Below, piece by piece: positions 1 through 15,072 of a DNA stretch of 64,000 nt. Origin of the DNA: a bacterium (GTDB taxonomy: Bacteria > Actinomycetota > Thermoleophilia > Solirubrobacterales > Solirubrobacteraceae); assembly GCA_021323635.1 (NCBI GenBank), contig JAJPKQ010000037.1, positions 62,001 through 126,000 on the forward strand, written 5' to 3'. Position 1 is the first letter of the stretch. Each line of letters opens with the position of its first letter. Both the position numbers and the translations under genes were made by a program. A model generated the notes under the pieces. It saw nothing but the letters and a program-made list of their open reading frames with translations, did not search any database and was not told the origin of the DNA.

Positions 1-915
1 GGCGAGCTCTGCGACCAGCGGCTCTTCGGGCGGGACGTGGATACGTTCGACCACGCTCTCCTGGCGGCAGGATCGCTCGTCTTCCTGCTGGTCTTCGACA
101 CGGGTCCAGCGCGAGACCTCGATCGTCCGGCTCAGGTAGTCCACGGCGACCAGCGCCTCTGCAGTCGTCGCAGCCAGTCGCCGAATCTTGCTTTCGGTGA
201 TGCGGCTCGCCGAGAGGCTTGCGATCAGCCCGTCGGCGAATATCAGATGAGCCACGGCGTAGTCGAAGGAGGGCTCAGCTGAGCGCACGCTCAGCCCGGC
301 GCTCTGGACGTGGAGCAGGTCGGCCCTGGCCAGCGAGAGAACGATGTGAACGTCGTGGAGCATCAGGTCCTGAACTACGTCCGCGTCGGTGATTCGTCCG
401 TCGAAAGGGCTCAAGCGCTGGATGTCAAGCGCAACCAGTGACTGGGAGCCGAGCAGCTTGCGCAGCTCGCCGATCGCCGGGTTGAAGTGCTCGATGAGGC
501 CCACCTGGACGATGCGCTCCGGGGCCGCCGCGGCCGCCGCGCACAGCATCTGCGCTTCACCTCGATCGAGCGCGACGGGCTTCTCGATCAGCACATCGAC
601 GCCGGCGGCGATCGCCGCCGTCGCCTGCTCGACGTGCCTGCTGCTCGGCGAGGCGATCGAGACGGCCTGGACGTCGGCAAGGAGATCCTCCAGCGAGCCG
701 TAGACACGCGTTTCGTAACGCTCTGCGACGGCGCGAGCACGTGCGCGGTCGGTGTCATAGACGCCATGAAGCTCACAGAGCCCACCCAGACCGGAATAGA
801 CGCGCGCATGACGCCTGCCCATGTAGCCTGCCCCGACCACGCCCACGCGGCACGGCGCTCTCCGAGCGCGTGCTCCGCGGCGCTGCCGGCGACGATCGAT
901 CGGTAGGGAGGGCAT
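1..915 (-). CDS. Gfo/Idh/MocA family oxidoreductase (3' end runs off the window)
   Basis: Minus-strand frame reads RVGVVGAGYMGRRHARVYSGLGG...(Rossmann GxGxxG)...VLIEKPVALDRGEA (EKP motif)...; open to the window edge, so absent from the ORF track. Confidence 0.85.
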   Translation of the reverse strand, partial: MPSLPIDRRRQRRGARARRAPCRVGVVGAGYMGRRHARVYSGLGGLCELHGVYDTDRARARAVAERYETRVYGSLEDLLADVQAVSIASPSSRHVEQATAAIAAGVDVLIEKPVALDRGEAQMLCAAAAAAPERIVQVGLIEHFNPAIGELRKLLGSQSLVALDIQRLSPFDGRITDADVVQDLMLHDVHIVLSLARADLLHVQSAGLSVRSAEPSFDYAVAHLIFADGLIASLSASRITESKIRRLAATTAEALVAVDYLSRTIEVSRWTRVEDQQEDERSCRQESVVERIHVPPEEPLVAELA

Positions 916-1089
916 CGGTTTGCCCCGTTGATCGACCGGCGCCGGCGCCGCTTTAGCATGCCGACTCGGGTGTCCGGCGCGCCGCGCTCGATCGACTTGC
1001 CACCGACAGCCGAGCCGGCGTGCGCCGAGGGGGCTCCTGCCATACGCTGTATGCTGCCTGTCGGGTCCACTCCAGTGAAGGAGGACGAG

Positions 1090-1584
1090 TTGCCCGAGAT
1101 CACACCATTCCTGTGGTTCGACGACCAGGCCGAGGAGGCCGCCGCCTTCTACGTCTCACTGTTTCCCAACTCGCGGATCGAGCAGATCGTGCGCTACGGC
1201 GAGGCCGGGCCGGGACCGACGGGCTCGGTGATGACGGTGCGCTTCAGCCTCGACGGCGCCCCCTTCACTGCGCTCAACGGCGGCCCCGCCCACTACGGCT
1301 TCGACGAGTCGATCTCCTTCGTGGTGAGCTGCGCAAGCCAGGAGGAGGTCGACCGCTACTGGACGGCGCTGACCGAGGGCGGCGAGGAGATCGCCTGCGG
1401 CTGGTGCAAGGACCGCTACGGCCTGCGCTGGCAGATCGTCCCCGCTGGGCTCAAGGAGCTGCTCGCCGACCCGGACCCCGCGCGGGCAGCGCGCGCTACA
1501 CAGGCGATGCTGGCGATGAAGAAGCTTGATCTGGAGGCGATGCGGCAGGCGGCAGCGGGTGGCTTGAGGGAGGCGAGCGCCTGA
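1090..1584 (+). CDS. VOC superfamily / PhnB-like protein
   Basis: LPEITPFLWFDDQAEEAAAFYVSLFPNSRI...GGPAHYGFDESISFVVSC...WCKDRYGLRWQIVP; AAGGAGG 5-7 nt upstream of a TTG start at 1090. Confidence 0.85.
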   Translation: MPEITPFLWFDDQAEEAAAFYVSLFPNSRIEQIVRYGEAGPGPTGSVMTVRFSLDGAPFTALNGGPAHYGFDESISFVVSCASQEEVDRYWTALTEGGEEIACGWCKDRYGLRWQIVPAGLKELLADPDPARAARATQAMLAMKKLDLEAMRQAAAGGLREASA

Positions 1585-1622
1585 GCCCCCGCAGGCTCGC
1601 GCTGCTCTGCGCGGATCCGCGC

Positions 1623-3272
<1,650 letters not shown>

Positions 3273-3356
3273 CTGCTCATCGATCCTTTCTCGTGACTGC
3301 TGCTGCTTCCTTCATCGTTCCCTGGTCTCTGCGGCGTGCGGCCGCGTGTGCGCTAT

Positions 3357-3372
3357 TCCCCCCGCGGGGGGA
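3357..3372. repeat. 16-bp perfect palindrome TCCCCCCGCGGGGGGA upstream of leuA
   Basis: read directly: six C, GC core, six G, flanked by T/A. Confidence 0.75.
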
Positions 3373-3469
3373 GCAGAAGGGAGGGAAGGTGCAGCGAGAT
3401 CGACGACATCGCAGCTCCAAGGCTAGCAGGCGCTCGGAGTGCCAGCGCACGTCACCTGAGCGGGCCCTG

Positions 3470-3590
3470 GACCAAGACGCCACCGCAGTCGCGGCCGTCG
3501 GCAAGGCCCTCGCTCGAGATCGCACTGCAGCACCCGCGCCCCTGCCATGATCAGGGGACACCTGTAGCTGATCTGGAGGCGCACGCGCAA
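3470..3590 (-). pseudogene. Decayed 3' fragment of a VapC-like PIN gene (partial repeat of 4268-4391)
   Basis: minus-strand ISYRCPLIMAGARVLQC aligns with ISYWDALIVAAARALRC of the intact VapC; nucleotides align along ~120 bp (e.g. GGCCGTCGGCAAG, TAGCTGATCTG). Confidence 0.7.
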
Positions 3591-3656
3591 CGAATTCGCA
3601 CAGCTTGAAGCCAGGCCCCCCGCCAACGCTGAAAAGCTACATGAGCATGCTACTGT

Positions 3657-4242
3657 ATGAGCACGCCACTCGAGCATCGACTGCAGGTCCTCATCGACGA
3701 TCGCCGCCATCGGCGCCTAGCTCAGATTGCAAGTGAGCGCGGTGTCTCGATTGCGGCAGTTGTGCGCGAAGCGATCGACCAAGGCCTTGGCAGCTCCGAG
3801 CTGCGGCGCTCGGCGGCCGGGAGGCGGCTGCTCGCTGCGCCGGAGATGCCGGTTCCCGATCCACGTGCGCTGCGCGCCGAGCTCGGCTCGCTGCGTCCAC
3901 GCCAGGCGCAGATACCGGAGCGAGACACACGCGCTTGGACTGGACCACGCGGAGCTGCATTCGCCGCTGCTCAGGCCGACGGCAGAGGACCTGATCGAGG
4001 GCCTGGCGCTATTGAGCCGCTCGACCAGGCTCGGCGCATTTGACGCTGTGCGCGGCGCCTGCGCGGCGCGGAGCGGCTGCACAGCGCTGATCTCCGCAGA
4101 CGATGCCTTCGCCGAGCTTGTCGGGATCGACCACTTCGTGCCGCCGGTGGCCCTCACAAGGGCGCTCGCGGAGGGAGGCAGTGCAGCGCCGCACCGCACT
4201 CCGATAGCGCTTGATTGCTACCGTCGCGGGGGCTGTCAGTAG
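3657..4242 (+). pseudogene. Degenerate RHH antitoxin / PIN toxin module (antitoxin N-term followed by frameshifted PIN C-term)
   Basis: frame 3: MSTPLEHRLQVLIDDRRHRRLAQIASERGVSIAAVVREAIDQGL (RHH-like). Another frame from ~3925: LRPTAEDLIEGLALLSRSTRLGAFDAVRGACAARSGCTALISADDAFAEL (PIN C-terminal half). PIN N-terminal catalytic Asp region absent. Confidence 0.7.
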
Positions 4243-4249
4243 CTGCTCG

Positions 4250-4657
4250 TCATCTGAATGGGTTCGCGACGACGACTCCACCGTAGTCCTGGCCGTCGGC
4301 AAGATCCTCGCTGAAGATCACTCTGCAGCGCAGCGCCCGCGCCGCCGCCACGATCAGGGCATCCCAGTAGCTGATCTGCCAGCGCTCGCGAGTCTGCAGC
4401 GCATCCCACATCATCGGCTGGGTTATGTCGGCAACATTGAAGCGAGACCAGCTCTCAATCAGGCCGAGCGCCTGCCCGTGCGTGATCCGATCCTCTCGCG
4501 AGGCTCTGGTCGCCTGCACGTAGAACTCCTGCAGAACTTGGACTGAGAGCGCGGTGTCGCGCGCCGCCAGCAGCTCACGCGCCCGGGCGACCTTTGCCCT
4601 CTCCTCCTCTGCCGTCGAGATCGAGTAGAGGAGCACGTTCGTATCAAGAAATCTCAC
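4250..4657 (-). CDS. vapC: PIN-domain toxin, VapC family
   Basis: VRFLDTNVLLYSIS...VLQEFYVQA...ISYWDALIVAAARALRCRVIFSEDLADGQ; GTG start overlaps the antitoxin 3' end. Confidence 0.85.
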   Translation of the reverse strand: MRFLDTNVLLYSISTAEEERAKVARARELLAARDTALSVQVLQEFYVQATRASREDRITHGQALGLIESWSRFNVADITQPMMWDALQTRERWQISYWDALIVAAARALRCRVIFSEDLADGQDYGGVVVANPFR

Positions 4658-4886
4658 GGTCGTAGAGCTCTTCGCGCCCGAGACGATCGGCGGCACGGAA
4701 GCTCGCGATCTGCTCGCGGATCGCCCTTTCCTGCTCCTCCAGCCTGCGAAGGCGAGGCTCGTCGTCGTCTGCCATGGCGCGCAGGAGCTCGCCAACGAGG
4801 GCGCTGACCGATGTATCGCGTTCGGCGGCCTTTACACGGGCCAGGCGATAGACATCATCGGGCAGAGAGACTGTCAGGTTCTTCAT
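4644..4886 (-). CDS. vapB: RHH/CopG-type antitoxin, VapB family
   Basis: MKNLTVSLPDDVYRLARVKAAERDTSVSALVGELLRAMADD; overlaps the PIN gene by 14 bp. Confidence 0.85.
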   Translation of the reverse strand: MKNLTVSLPDDVYRLARVKAAERDTSVSALVGELLRAMADDDEPRLRRLEEQERAIREQIASFRAADRLGREELYDREIS

Positions 4887-4905
4887 ACTGTGATTCTAAC
4901 ACAGT
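4887..4905 (-). promoter_or_regulatory. Putative VapB operator overlapping a leaderless -10 element
   Basis: perfect inverted repeat ACTGTG-N7-CACAGT directly abutting the vapB ATG; minus-strand spacer TTAGAAT contains a TAGAAT -10-like hexamer. Confidence 0.55.
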
Positions 4906-5029
4906 CTCACTGACTCACGGGATCACAGAAACACGGAAGACACGCCGGCAATGACGGCCTCAAGCGAGGATGCCGAGTCGCCGGATGGCGACTGTCGCTC
5001 GCGCCGCCTCCAGTCGGCCCGCCCTGCGC

Positions 5030-8007
<2,978 letters not shown>

Positions 8008-8045
8008 TCAGGGAGCCCTCGCCCGGTCAGGCGCTCTCGCTATGG

Positions 8046-8078
8046 GACCCAACCCGGGGTGATGGACCAAATTGGGTC
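8046..8078. promoter_or_regulatory. Operator-like inverted repeat upstream of the XRE regulator
   Basis: GACCCAA (8046-8052) ... TTGGGTC (8072-8078) exact inverted repeat, plus an imperfect internal palindrome GACCAAATTGGGTC. Confidence 0.45.
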
Positions 8079-8082
8079 AAAA

Positions 8083-8333
8083 ATGATGGTCGTGAACGTC
8101 GCCAGGCTGCTCGGCGCGAGACGCCGCTCTTCAGGCCTCAAGCAGGAGCGGTTGGCCTACAGGGCCGGCGCCACACAGACTTACATCGGCCGCGTCGAGC
8201 ACAGGCGCGCCAACCCTTCGCTCTCCTCCCTGGAGCGGATCATTGCCGCCATCGGCAGGGAGCTTCGCCTGAACGCCGCCGCAGACGATCTTCCATCTGG
8301 AGAAGCGCGGCGCGGCGAAGCCCCCGGCACAGC

Positions 8334-8337
<4 letters not shown>
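8083..8337 (+). CDS. XRE-family helix-turn-helix regulator
   Basis: [66 protein letters not shown] (ATG 8062 is an alternative start). Confidence 0.8.
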
Positions 8338-9323
<986 letters not shown>

Positions 9324-9513
9324 GGCGGGAGCATACCGGCAGGGCGCCGCCGCTGGGCGCTGCCGTCGCACGCCACCGCTAGCGTGCCCATGCGCCGGCG
9401 GCTGCGCTGCAGATCCTTCGCGGGAGGACAGATCCACAAGGACGATCCATCGGCTTGCGGCCAGGCAAGCGCTGGCCGACGGCATGCGAAGGGCCTGAAG
9501 CTGTCGTCAATGC

Positions 9514-10353
9514 TCACGCCTCCGCGGCGGCCACGAGCGCCCGTCCTGGGACAGCCAGCGCTCCTGCGGCATCGGTGTAGGGAGCCATGCGTTGCTCAAG
9601 CTCTGCGCGGAGGCGCCCGAGCGCCTCGGGCGCAAGGCCCATCACCGCGTCGTGGAAGGATCGCGAGAGGTCGAGGCGGCGATCGAAGAAGGAGTCGAAG
9701 TCCGCATGACGCTCGCACAGCTCGACCACCGTGATCGTCACCTCAAGGAAGCCCGCGCCCTCGATAAGCTCGCGCAGACGCTTCTGGTCCCCCAGCGCGA
9801 AGGGTCCAGGCGCGCCCGCGGGAGCTGGGACGATCAGCCCCTGCTCGGCTGCAAGGGCGGTCGGGATCGCAGACCAGGGGTTTGCCTCCTGCGCGTCCCA
9901 GACCGCAAGCGCCAGGCGCCCGCCGGGGCGCAGCACGCGGCGGCATTCGCGCAGCATCGACTCGGGGTGCTCAAGCAGCATCAGCCCGAAGCGGCAGATC
10001 ACCGCATCGATCGACGCCACCGACATGTCGATCCATTCGGCGTCGATGCGCCGATGCTCGACATTGTCAAGCCCAAGCTCCGCCGCGCGCGCCTTAGCGT
10101 GCGCGAGCATCGCCTCGGAGCGATCGCTGAAGATCAGCCTTCCGGTCGCTCCGATCAGCGCCGCTGCGCGATAGCCGCAATCGCCAAGCCCGGCGGCGAG
10201 CTCAAGGATGCTCTGACCCGGCTGCGGATCGGCCGCCGCGATCAGCGCATCTGTGAGCGGAGCAAATTGCTCGCGCAGCGCACCGGCGTGACGCGCCCAG
10301 CCGGCCGCCAGCTCCTCCCAGTGATCCCCCTGGCCCTCCCCAGCTGCGCTCAA
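9514..10353 (-). CDS. Class I SAM-dependent methyltransferase (UbiE/MenG-like candidate)
   Basis: ILELAAGLGDCGYRAAALIGATGRLIFSDRSEAMLAHAKARAAELGLDNVEHRRIDAEWID...; directly downstream of menE. Start uncertain (TTG at 10353 proposed). Confidence 0.75.
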   Translation of the reverse strand: MSAAGEGQGDHWEELAAGWARHAGALREQFAPLTDALIAAADPQPGQSILELAAGLGDCGYRAAALIGATGRLIFSDRSEAMLAHAKARAAELGLDNVEHRRIDAEWIDMSVASIDAVICRFGLMLLEHPESMLRECRRVLRPGGRLALAVWDAQEANPWSAIPTALAAEQGLIVPAPAGAPGPFALGDQKRLRELIEGAGFLEVTITVVELCERHADFDSFFDRRLDLSRSFHDAVMGLAPEALGRLRAELEQRMAPYTDAAGALAVPGRALVAAAEA

Positions 10354-10387
10354 CGATCCTCTCGCTTCGCGGCTGCCCGCATGTCGC

Positions 10388-11743
10388 TCATCGACCGCCC
10401 TCGGCGGGCGCTCGCTCGGGCTCGGGGGCCTGAACTTGGCGGCGCAGCAGCTTTCCGGACGCTGTGCGCGGAAGCGGCCGATCGCTGATGGCAAATGCCT
10501 TTGGCACCTTGAAGGGCGCCAGCTGCCGTGAGCAATGAGCGCGCAGCTCACGCTCAGCGGGCATGAAGCCCGCCACGGGCACGACGACCGCGCACACCGC
10601 CTCGCCCCACTGCTGATCGGGGCGGCCGATGACCGCCGCCTCCAGCACTTCCGGGTGGCGCGCGAGCACCGCCTCGACCTCCTCGGGCGAGATGTTCTCA
10701 CCGCCGGAGATGATCGTCTCGGAGATGCGCCCGCGCACCTGCAGGCGACCATCAGCGTCCAGCGCGCCCAGGTCGCCGGTGTGCAGCCAACCATCCTCGC
10801 TGAGCGCGCCCGGCGCGATCGTCGGGCCGGCAAGCAGAATCTCGCCGTCGGCGGCGATCCTGACCCTGGTGCAGAACAGCGGTCGCGCCCCGCCGCCAGG
10901 ATCTGCGACCGGCTCGGTAGCAGCCTGCGCGCAGGACTCGCTCATGCCATAGGTCACCCTGACGGCAACGCCCGCCTCGCGCGCTGTGCTCAGCAGGTCC
11001 TCTCCCACCGGACCGCCGCCGATCAGCGCGCAGCGCAGGCTCGGCGGCTGCCTCAGACCCCTCTCAAGGAGGCGTCCGAGCATCGTCGCGACAAGGCTCA
11101 CGACCGTGATCCGCTCCTCCCGCAGGGCGGTGAGCACCGGCTCGGTGGCGAAGCGCTCGTGGACGACCGCGGTGGTCGAGCAGATCGCGCTGCGCAGCAG
11201 GATCGAGAGGCCGCCGATGTGCGCCAGCGGCATCACGCACAGCCACCGATCGTGCGGCTCGCAGCCGATTGCAACCGCCGAGCCGAGCGTCGCAAAGAGG
11301 ATGTTGCGATAGGTCAGCGCGACCGGCTTGGGTCGCGCGCTCGTGCCCGAGGTGAAGATCTCGATCGCGACCGCATCAAGGTCGTGCGTGCGAGCGCTCA
11401 GCGTAGGTGCCTGCTGTGGCGCATGCGCGAGCGGCTGCTCGATGCTGACCACACAGCCGGCGCTGCGCTGCTTGCGCTCCTCGTCTGAAAGCCGCAGATC
11501 GATCGGCACGGCAATGGCCTCGGCGAGCAGGATCGCGTGCAGCGCGATCGCAAAGTCGATGCCGGCGGGCAGCGCCAGGGCGACGCGCTGCTGGGGCCTG
11601 ACGCCGAGAGCTGCAAGGCGCTCGGCGCCAAGCGTGGCGCCCCACAGCAGCTGCGCATAGCTGATCGCCCCCCCGGCAGACTCGACCGCCACGTGCTCCG
11701 GGCGGCGCTCGGCGCTGCGCTCAAGCCAGGATTGCACTCTCAT
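10388..11743 (-). CDS. menE: o-Succinylbenzoate-CoA ligase (ANL superfamily)
   Basis: VAIEIFTSGTSARPKPVALTYRN..., DGWLHTGDLGALDADGRLQVRGRISETIISGGENISPEEVEAVLARHPEV, plus men-locus context. Confidence 0.85.
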   Translation of the reverse strand: MRVQSWLERSAERRPEHVAVESAGGAISYAQLLWGATLGAERLAALGVRPQQRVALALPAGIDFAIALHAILLAEAIAVPIDLRLSDEERKQRSAGCVVSIEQPLAHAPQQAPTLSARTHDLDAVAIEIFTSGTSARPKPVALTYRNILFATLGSAVAIGCEPHDRWLCVMPLAHIGGLSILLRSAICSTTAVVHERFATEPVLTALREERITVVSLVATMLGRLLERGLRQPPSLRCALIGGGPVGEDLLSTAREAGVAVRVTYGMSESCAQAATEPVADPGGGARPLFCTRVRIAADGEILLAGPTIAPGALSEDGWLHTGDLGALDADGRLQVRGRISETIISGGENISPEEVEAVLARHPEVLEAAVIGRPDQQWGEAVCAVVVPVAGFMPAERELRAHCSRQLAPFKVPKAFAISDRPLPRTASGKLLRRQVQAPEPERAPAEGGR

Positions 11744-11864
11744 CTCGGCCGATCAGTCTGACAGCCTCTTGCCCAGCGGCCATCGATCGCCAGCGGGCTG
11801 GAGCTGCGACCGCCTGCGCGCATCCTGCCGGCAGCGCTCGAGCGCGCGGCCAAGCCCGCGGCGC

Positions 11865-13169
11865 TTACCTCGGAACGACTTCTTCCCCACCGGCAAGCAG
11901 CGCCGCGACGCGGATCAGCGTGCCCGCTTCCTCGACCGTCCAGGGCCACTCCCGGCCGGTCGCGATCCAGTTGCTCTCGGTGGCCCCCAGCCACTTGCTT
12001 GCAAGTTCCGTGTAGCCGACGTGCTCGGCCGCCAGGGCGATCCCCGCGTCGGGCGCATACGGCTCCGCCTGCGAGGGCGTCGGCAGCCGACCCGAGCTGA
12101 ACCACGCCGGACAGCCGAGCGTGAGCAGCGCCAGCGTCTCGCTGCCGTGCGCGACGCCCGGCTGCAGCCCGGCAAAGCTCGGCCACGCTTGCACCACCCC
12201 GCCAAGGCCCTCATCCCAGAAGCGCTCGTAGCTGCTGCTGCCCACTTCCGCGGGTTCGCACGCGGTGAAACTGTAGGCGGGGTCGCCATCGGCGACGCAG
12301 AAGATCCCTGTGCCGCATCGTTCCCAGAGATACTCTCCCATCGCCGCTTCGATGTTCGCGGCGACCCCGTGCCAGTAGGCGGCCTGCGCGGGCTTGCCGA
12401 GATAGGTTTCGGCCAGCCAGGCATATGCGTTCAGCCCCTGAACCACCTCGGCGTTGTCCATCGTGTATTTCGCCGTGTACCAGGGATCGGCGCCCGTCAG
12501 GTAAGGCGTTGTGCCGATGTTCGCGATCGCCGCGTTGGCGATCGCTTCGATCAGGTACGGGTAGTCGTTGGGCGCTTCCGAGCTCAGCATCGCCACAGCT
12601 TCCAGAGGGTCGACCTTTGCCCACGCTCCCAGCACGCTGAGGAAGGTCGCTGCCCAGGAGTCCTCCGCGTCGTAGTAGGCGCGCCCGTACATCGGGCTTT
12701 CCGCGTTTTCCTGCAGCACTTTTTCCTCGGTGCAGGTGCTGCCCGGTGTGCCCGTGTAGCGGTCGCGGTAGTAGTAGACGGTGCCCGCTTGGGGCGTCGG
12801 CACCGCATCGTCCGGCCAGTTGAGGTGGCGAAAGTACCATTCGACCCATTCCTTGACGGCCTTCAGGTCGGCGGCGCGCGCTTCGGAGCCGGCGAGGGTC
12901 GAGGCTGCAAGCAGGCCGAGCGCGGCGTAGTTGGCGCGGTAGGCATCGATCAGCTGCGTCTCTTCGGCACCGTAGGAGAAGGGGGCCTGGGCGATCGCCC
13001 CTCGCGCGGGGCCGCTGCAGTGGGCCTGTGCGCTGTTGATGATCCAGCTTGCTTCGGCAGCCGCCTCCGAGGCGAGCGATGCCTGCGCTGCCGCGGGCGT
13101 CAGCACAAGTGCAAGCGCAGCTGCGATCCCCGCCGCGACGGCCCTTTTCGCTCCTCCCAAGTGCTGCAC
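11865..13169 (-). CDS. Secreted alpha-helical hypothetical protein (six-hairpin-glycosidase-like character)
   Basis: signal peptide AVAAGIAAALALVLTPAAAQA; Trp/Tyr-rich body with helical repeats; start uncertain. Confidence 0.6.
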   Translation of the reverse strand: MQHLGGAKRAVAAGIAAALALVLTPAAAQASLASEAAAEASWIINSAQAHCSGPARGAIAQAPFSYGAEETQLIDAYRANYAALGLLAASTLAGSEARAADLKAVKEWVEWYFRHLNWPDDAVPTPQAGTVYYYRDRYTGTPGSTCTEEKVLQENAESPMYGRAYYDAEDSWAATFLSVLGAWAKVDPLEAVAMLSSEAPNDYPYLIEAIANAAIANIGTTPYLTGADPWYTAKYTMDNAEVVQGLNAYAWLAETYLGKPAQAAYWHGVAANIEAAMGEYLWERCGTGIFCVADGDPAYSFTACEPAEVGSSSYERFWDEGLGGVVQAWPSFAGLQPGVAHGSETLALLTLGCPAWFSSGRLPTPSQAEPYAPDAGIALAAEHVGYTELASKWLGATESNWIATGREWPWTVEEAGTLIRVAALLAGGEEVVPR

Positions 13170-13258
13170 GCGGCGATCATACACGGCGCTGGCCAAACGC
13201 CCGCGACGGCCGCCGGCCATAAGTCGCGGCGCGGCCGCGGACGGTAGCCTGTTGCGCC

Positions 13259-14116
13259 ATGACCAGCTGGCGCAGCGCAGGCGAGTACGAGGACATCCGC
13301 TACGAGAAGGGCGAGGGATCAGAGCTCGGGATCGCGAAGATCACCATCAACCGCCCTGAGGTCAGAAACGCCTTTCGCCCGCAGACGATCATCGAGATCT
13401 CCCGCGCACTCGAGGATGCGCGCGAGGACGAGCAGATCGGCGTGATCATCCTGACCGGCGAGGGCGAGCTTGCCTTCTGCTCCGGCGGCGATCAGCGCGT
13501 CCGCGGCGACGCCGGCTATATGACCGACGAGCAGATGCAGCGCGCCAGCGGCGGCGGCCCGGTGGCGGGACGCTTCCACGTCACCGACCTGCACATCCAG
13601 ATGCGCCGCCTGCCCAAGCCGATCGTGGCGATGGTCGCCGGCTATGCGATCGGGGGCGGGCACGTCCTGCACCTGGTCTGCGATCTGACCATCGCCGCCG
13701 ACAACGCCCGCTTCGGGCAGGTGGGGCCGCGCGTGGGCTCCTTCGACGGTGGCTTCGGCGCGGGCCTGCTCGCGAACGTGGTCGGCACCAAGAAGGCCAA
13801 GGAGATCTGGTTCCTATGCCGCCAGTACAGCGCGCAGGAGGCCGCCCAGATGGGTCTGGTGAACACGGTCGTCCCGCTCGCGGAGCTTGAAGCGCAGACG
13901 CTCTCCTGGTGCCGGCAGATGCTCGAGCTCTCGCCATTTGCGCTGCGCATGCTCAAGGCGAGCTTCAACGCCGCCGAAGACGGCCTTGCGGGCATCCAGC
14001 AGCTGGCACACGACGCCAACCTGCTCTTCTACGCCAGCGAGGAGGCGCGCGAGGGACGCGAGGCCTTCAAGGCCAAGCGCAAGCCGGACTTCGCGCGCTT
14101 CCCCCGCCGCTCCTAG
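13259..14116 (+). CDS. menB: 1,4-dihydroxy-2-naphthoyl-CoA synthase
   Basis: [34 protein letters not shown]...[16 protein letters not shown]...[37 protein letters not shown]. Confidence 0.95.
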   Translation: MTSWRSAGEYEDIRYEKGEGSELGIAKITINRPEVRNAFRPQTIIEISRALEDAREDEQIGVIILTGEGELAFCSGGDQRVRGDAGYMTDEQMQRASGGGPVAGRFHVTDLHIQMRRLPKPIVAMVAGYAIGGGHVLHLVCDLTIAADNARFGQVGPRVGSFDGGFGAGLLANVVGTKKAKEIWFLCRQYSAQEAAQMGLVNTVVPLAELEAQTLSWCRQMLELSPFALRMLKASFNAAEDGLAGIQQLAHDANLLFYASEEAREGREAFKAKRKPDFARFPRRS

Positions 14117-14118
14117 CC

Positions 14119-15042
14119 GTGTCGACGCCCGCGCTTGGCCTGCGCCTCTCGCCGCTGCGCCTGTGGCTGCTGGCCGCGCGCCCCAAGACGCTTCCCGCCT
14201 CGCTCGCGCCGGTGCTGGTCGGGACCGCGCCGGCGCTCGGCGCCGGCCACTTCGACGCGCTCGCGTTTGTGATGGCGCTGCTGGGCGCGCTCTTCATACA
14301 GGTCGGAACCAACCTCTCCAACGACTACTCCGACGCGCGCCGCGGCGCCGACAGCGAGGACCGCCTCGGGCCGCTGCGGGTGACAGCCGGCGGGCTGCTG
14401 CCGCCCGCCAGCGTCCTGCGCGCGACCTACCTCGCCTTTGCGCTCGCGGTTGCCTGCGGCGTCTACCTGATCATCCACGCCGGCTGGGTGCTTTTGGCCG
14501 TGGGCGCGGCGTCGATCCTTGCGGGCGTCCTATACACCGGCGGCCCCCGCCCCTACGGCTACGAGGGCCTGGGCGAGCTCTTCGTCTTCCTCTTCTTCGG
14601 ATTGGTCGCTGTCGTCGGCTCCTGGTATGTGCAGGTGCAGCGCCTGCCCGCGGGCCCCTTCCTGCTTGCCGTGCCGGTGGGGCTGCTGGCAACCGCGATC
14701 CTTGTCGTCAACAACCTGCGCGACATCGAGAGCGATGCGCGTGTGGGCAAGCGCACGCTCGCGGTGCGTATGGGGGTCGCCCGCACGCGACTCCTCTACG
14801 CGCTCTGCCTGGCGGCCGCCTACGTGATGCTGCCGGTGATCTGGGGCGCGGGCGTGCTCGATGGCTATGTTCTCCTGCCCCTGCTCACCGCGCCGCTTGC
14901 GCTGCGCGTGCTCTCGGTCGTCTCGCACCGGCGCGATGGCCCCTCGCTGAACGGTGCGCTCGCGGGCACCGCCCAGCTGCAGCTGCTCTTCTGCCTGCTG
15001 CTTGCCGCCGGCGCGATCGCCTCGGGCGGCATCGGGGCCTGA
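14119..15042 (+). CDS. menA: 1,4-dihydroxy-2-naphthoate polyprenyltransferase
   Basis: WLLAARPKTLPASLAPVLVGTA...QVGTNLSNDYSDARRGADSEDRLGPLRVTAGGLL...VNNLRDIESDARVGKRTLAVRMG. Confidence 0.93.
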   Translation: MSTPALGLRLSPLRLWLLAARPKTLPASLAPVLVGTAPALGAGHFDALAFVMALLGALFIQVGTNLSNDYSDARRGADSEDRLGPLRVTAGGLLPPASVLRATYLAFALAVACGVYLIIHAGWVLLAVGAASILAGVLYTGGPRPYGYEGLGELFVFLFFGLVAVVGSWYVQVQRLPAGPFLLAVPVGLLATAILVVNNLRDIESDARVGKRTLAVRMGVARTRLLYALCLAAAYVMLPVIWGAGVLDGYVLLPLLTAPLALRVLSVVSHRRDGPSLNGALAGTAQLQLLFCLLLAAGAIASGGIGA

Positions 15043-15072
15043 GGATCGCGGCGAGGGCTGCGGGCAGCCACC

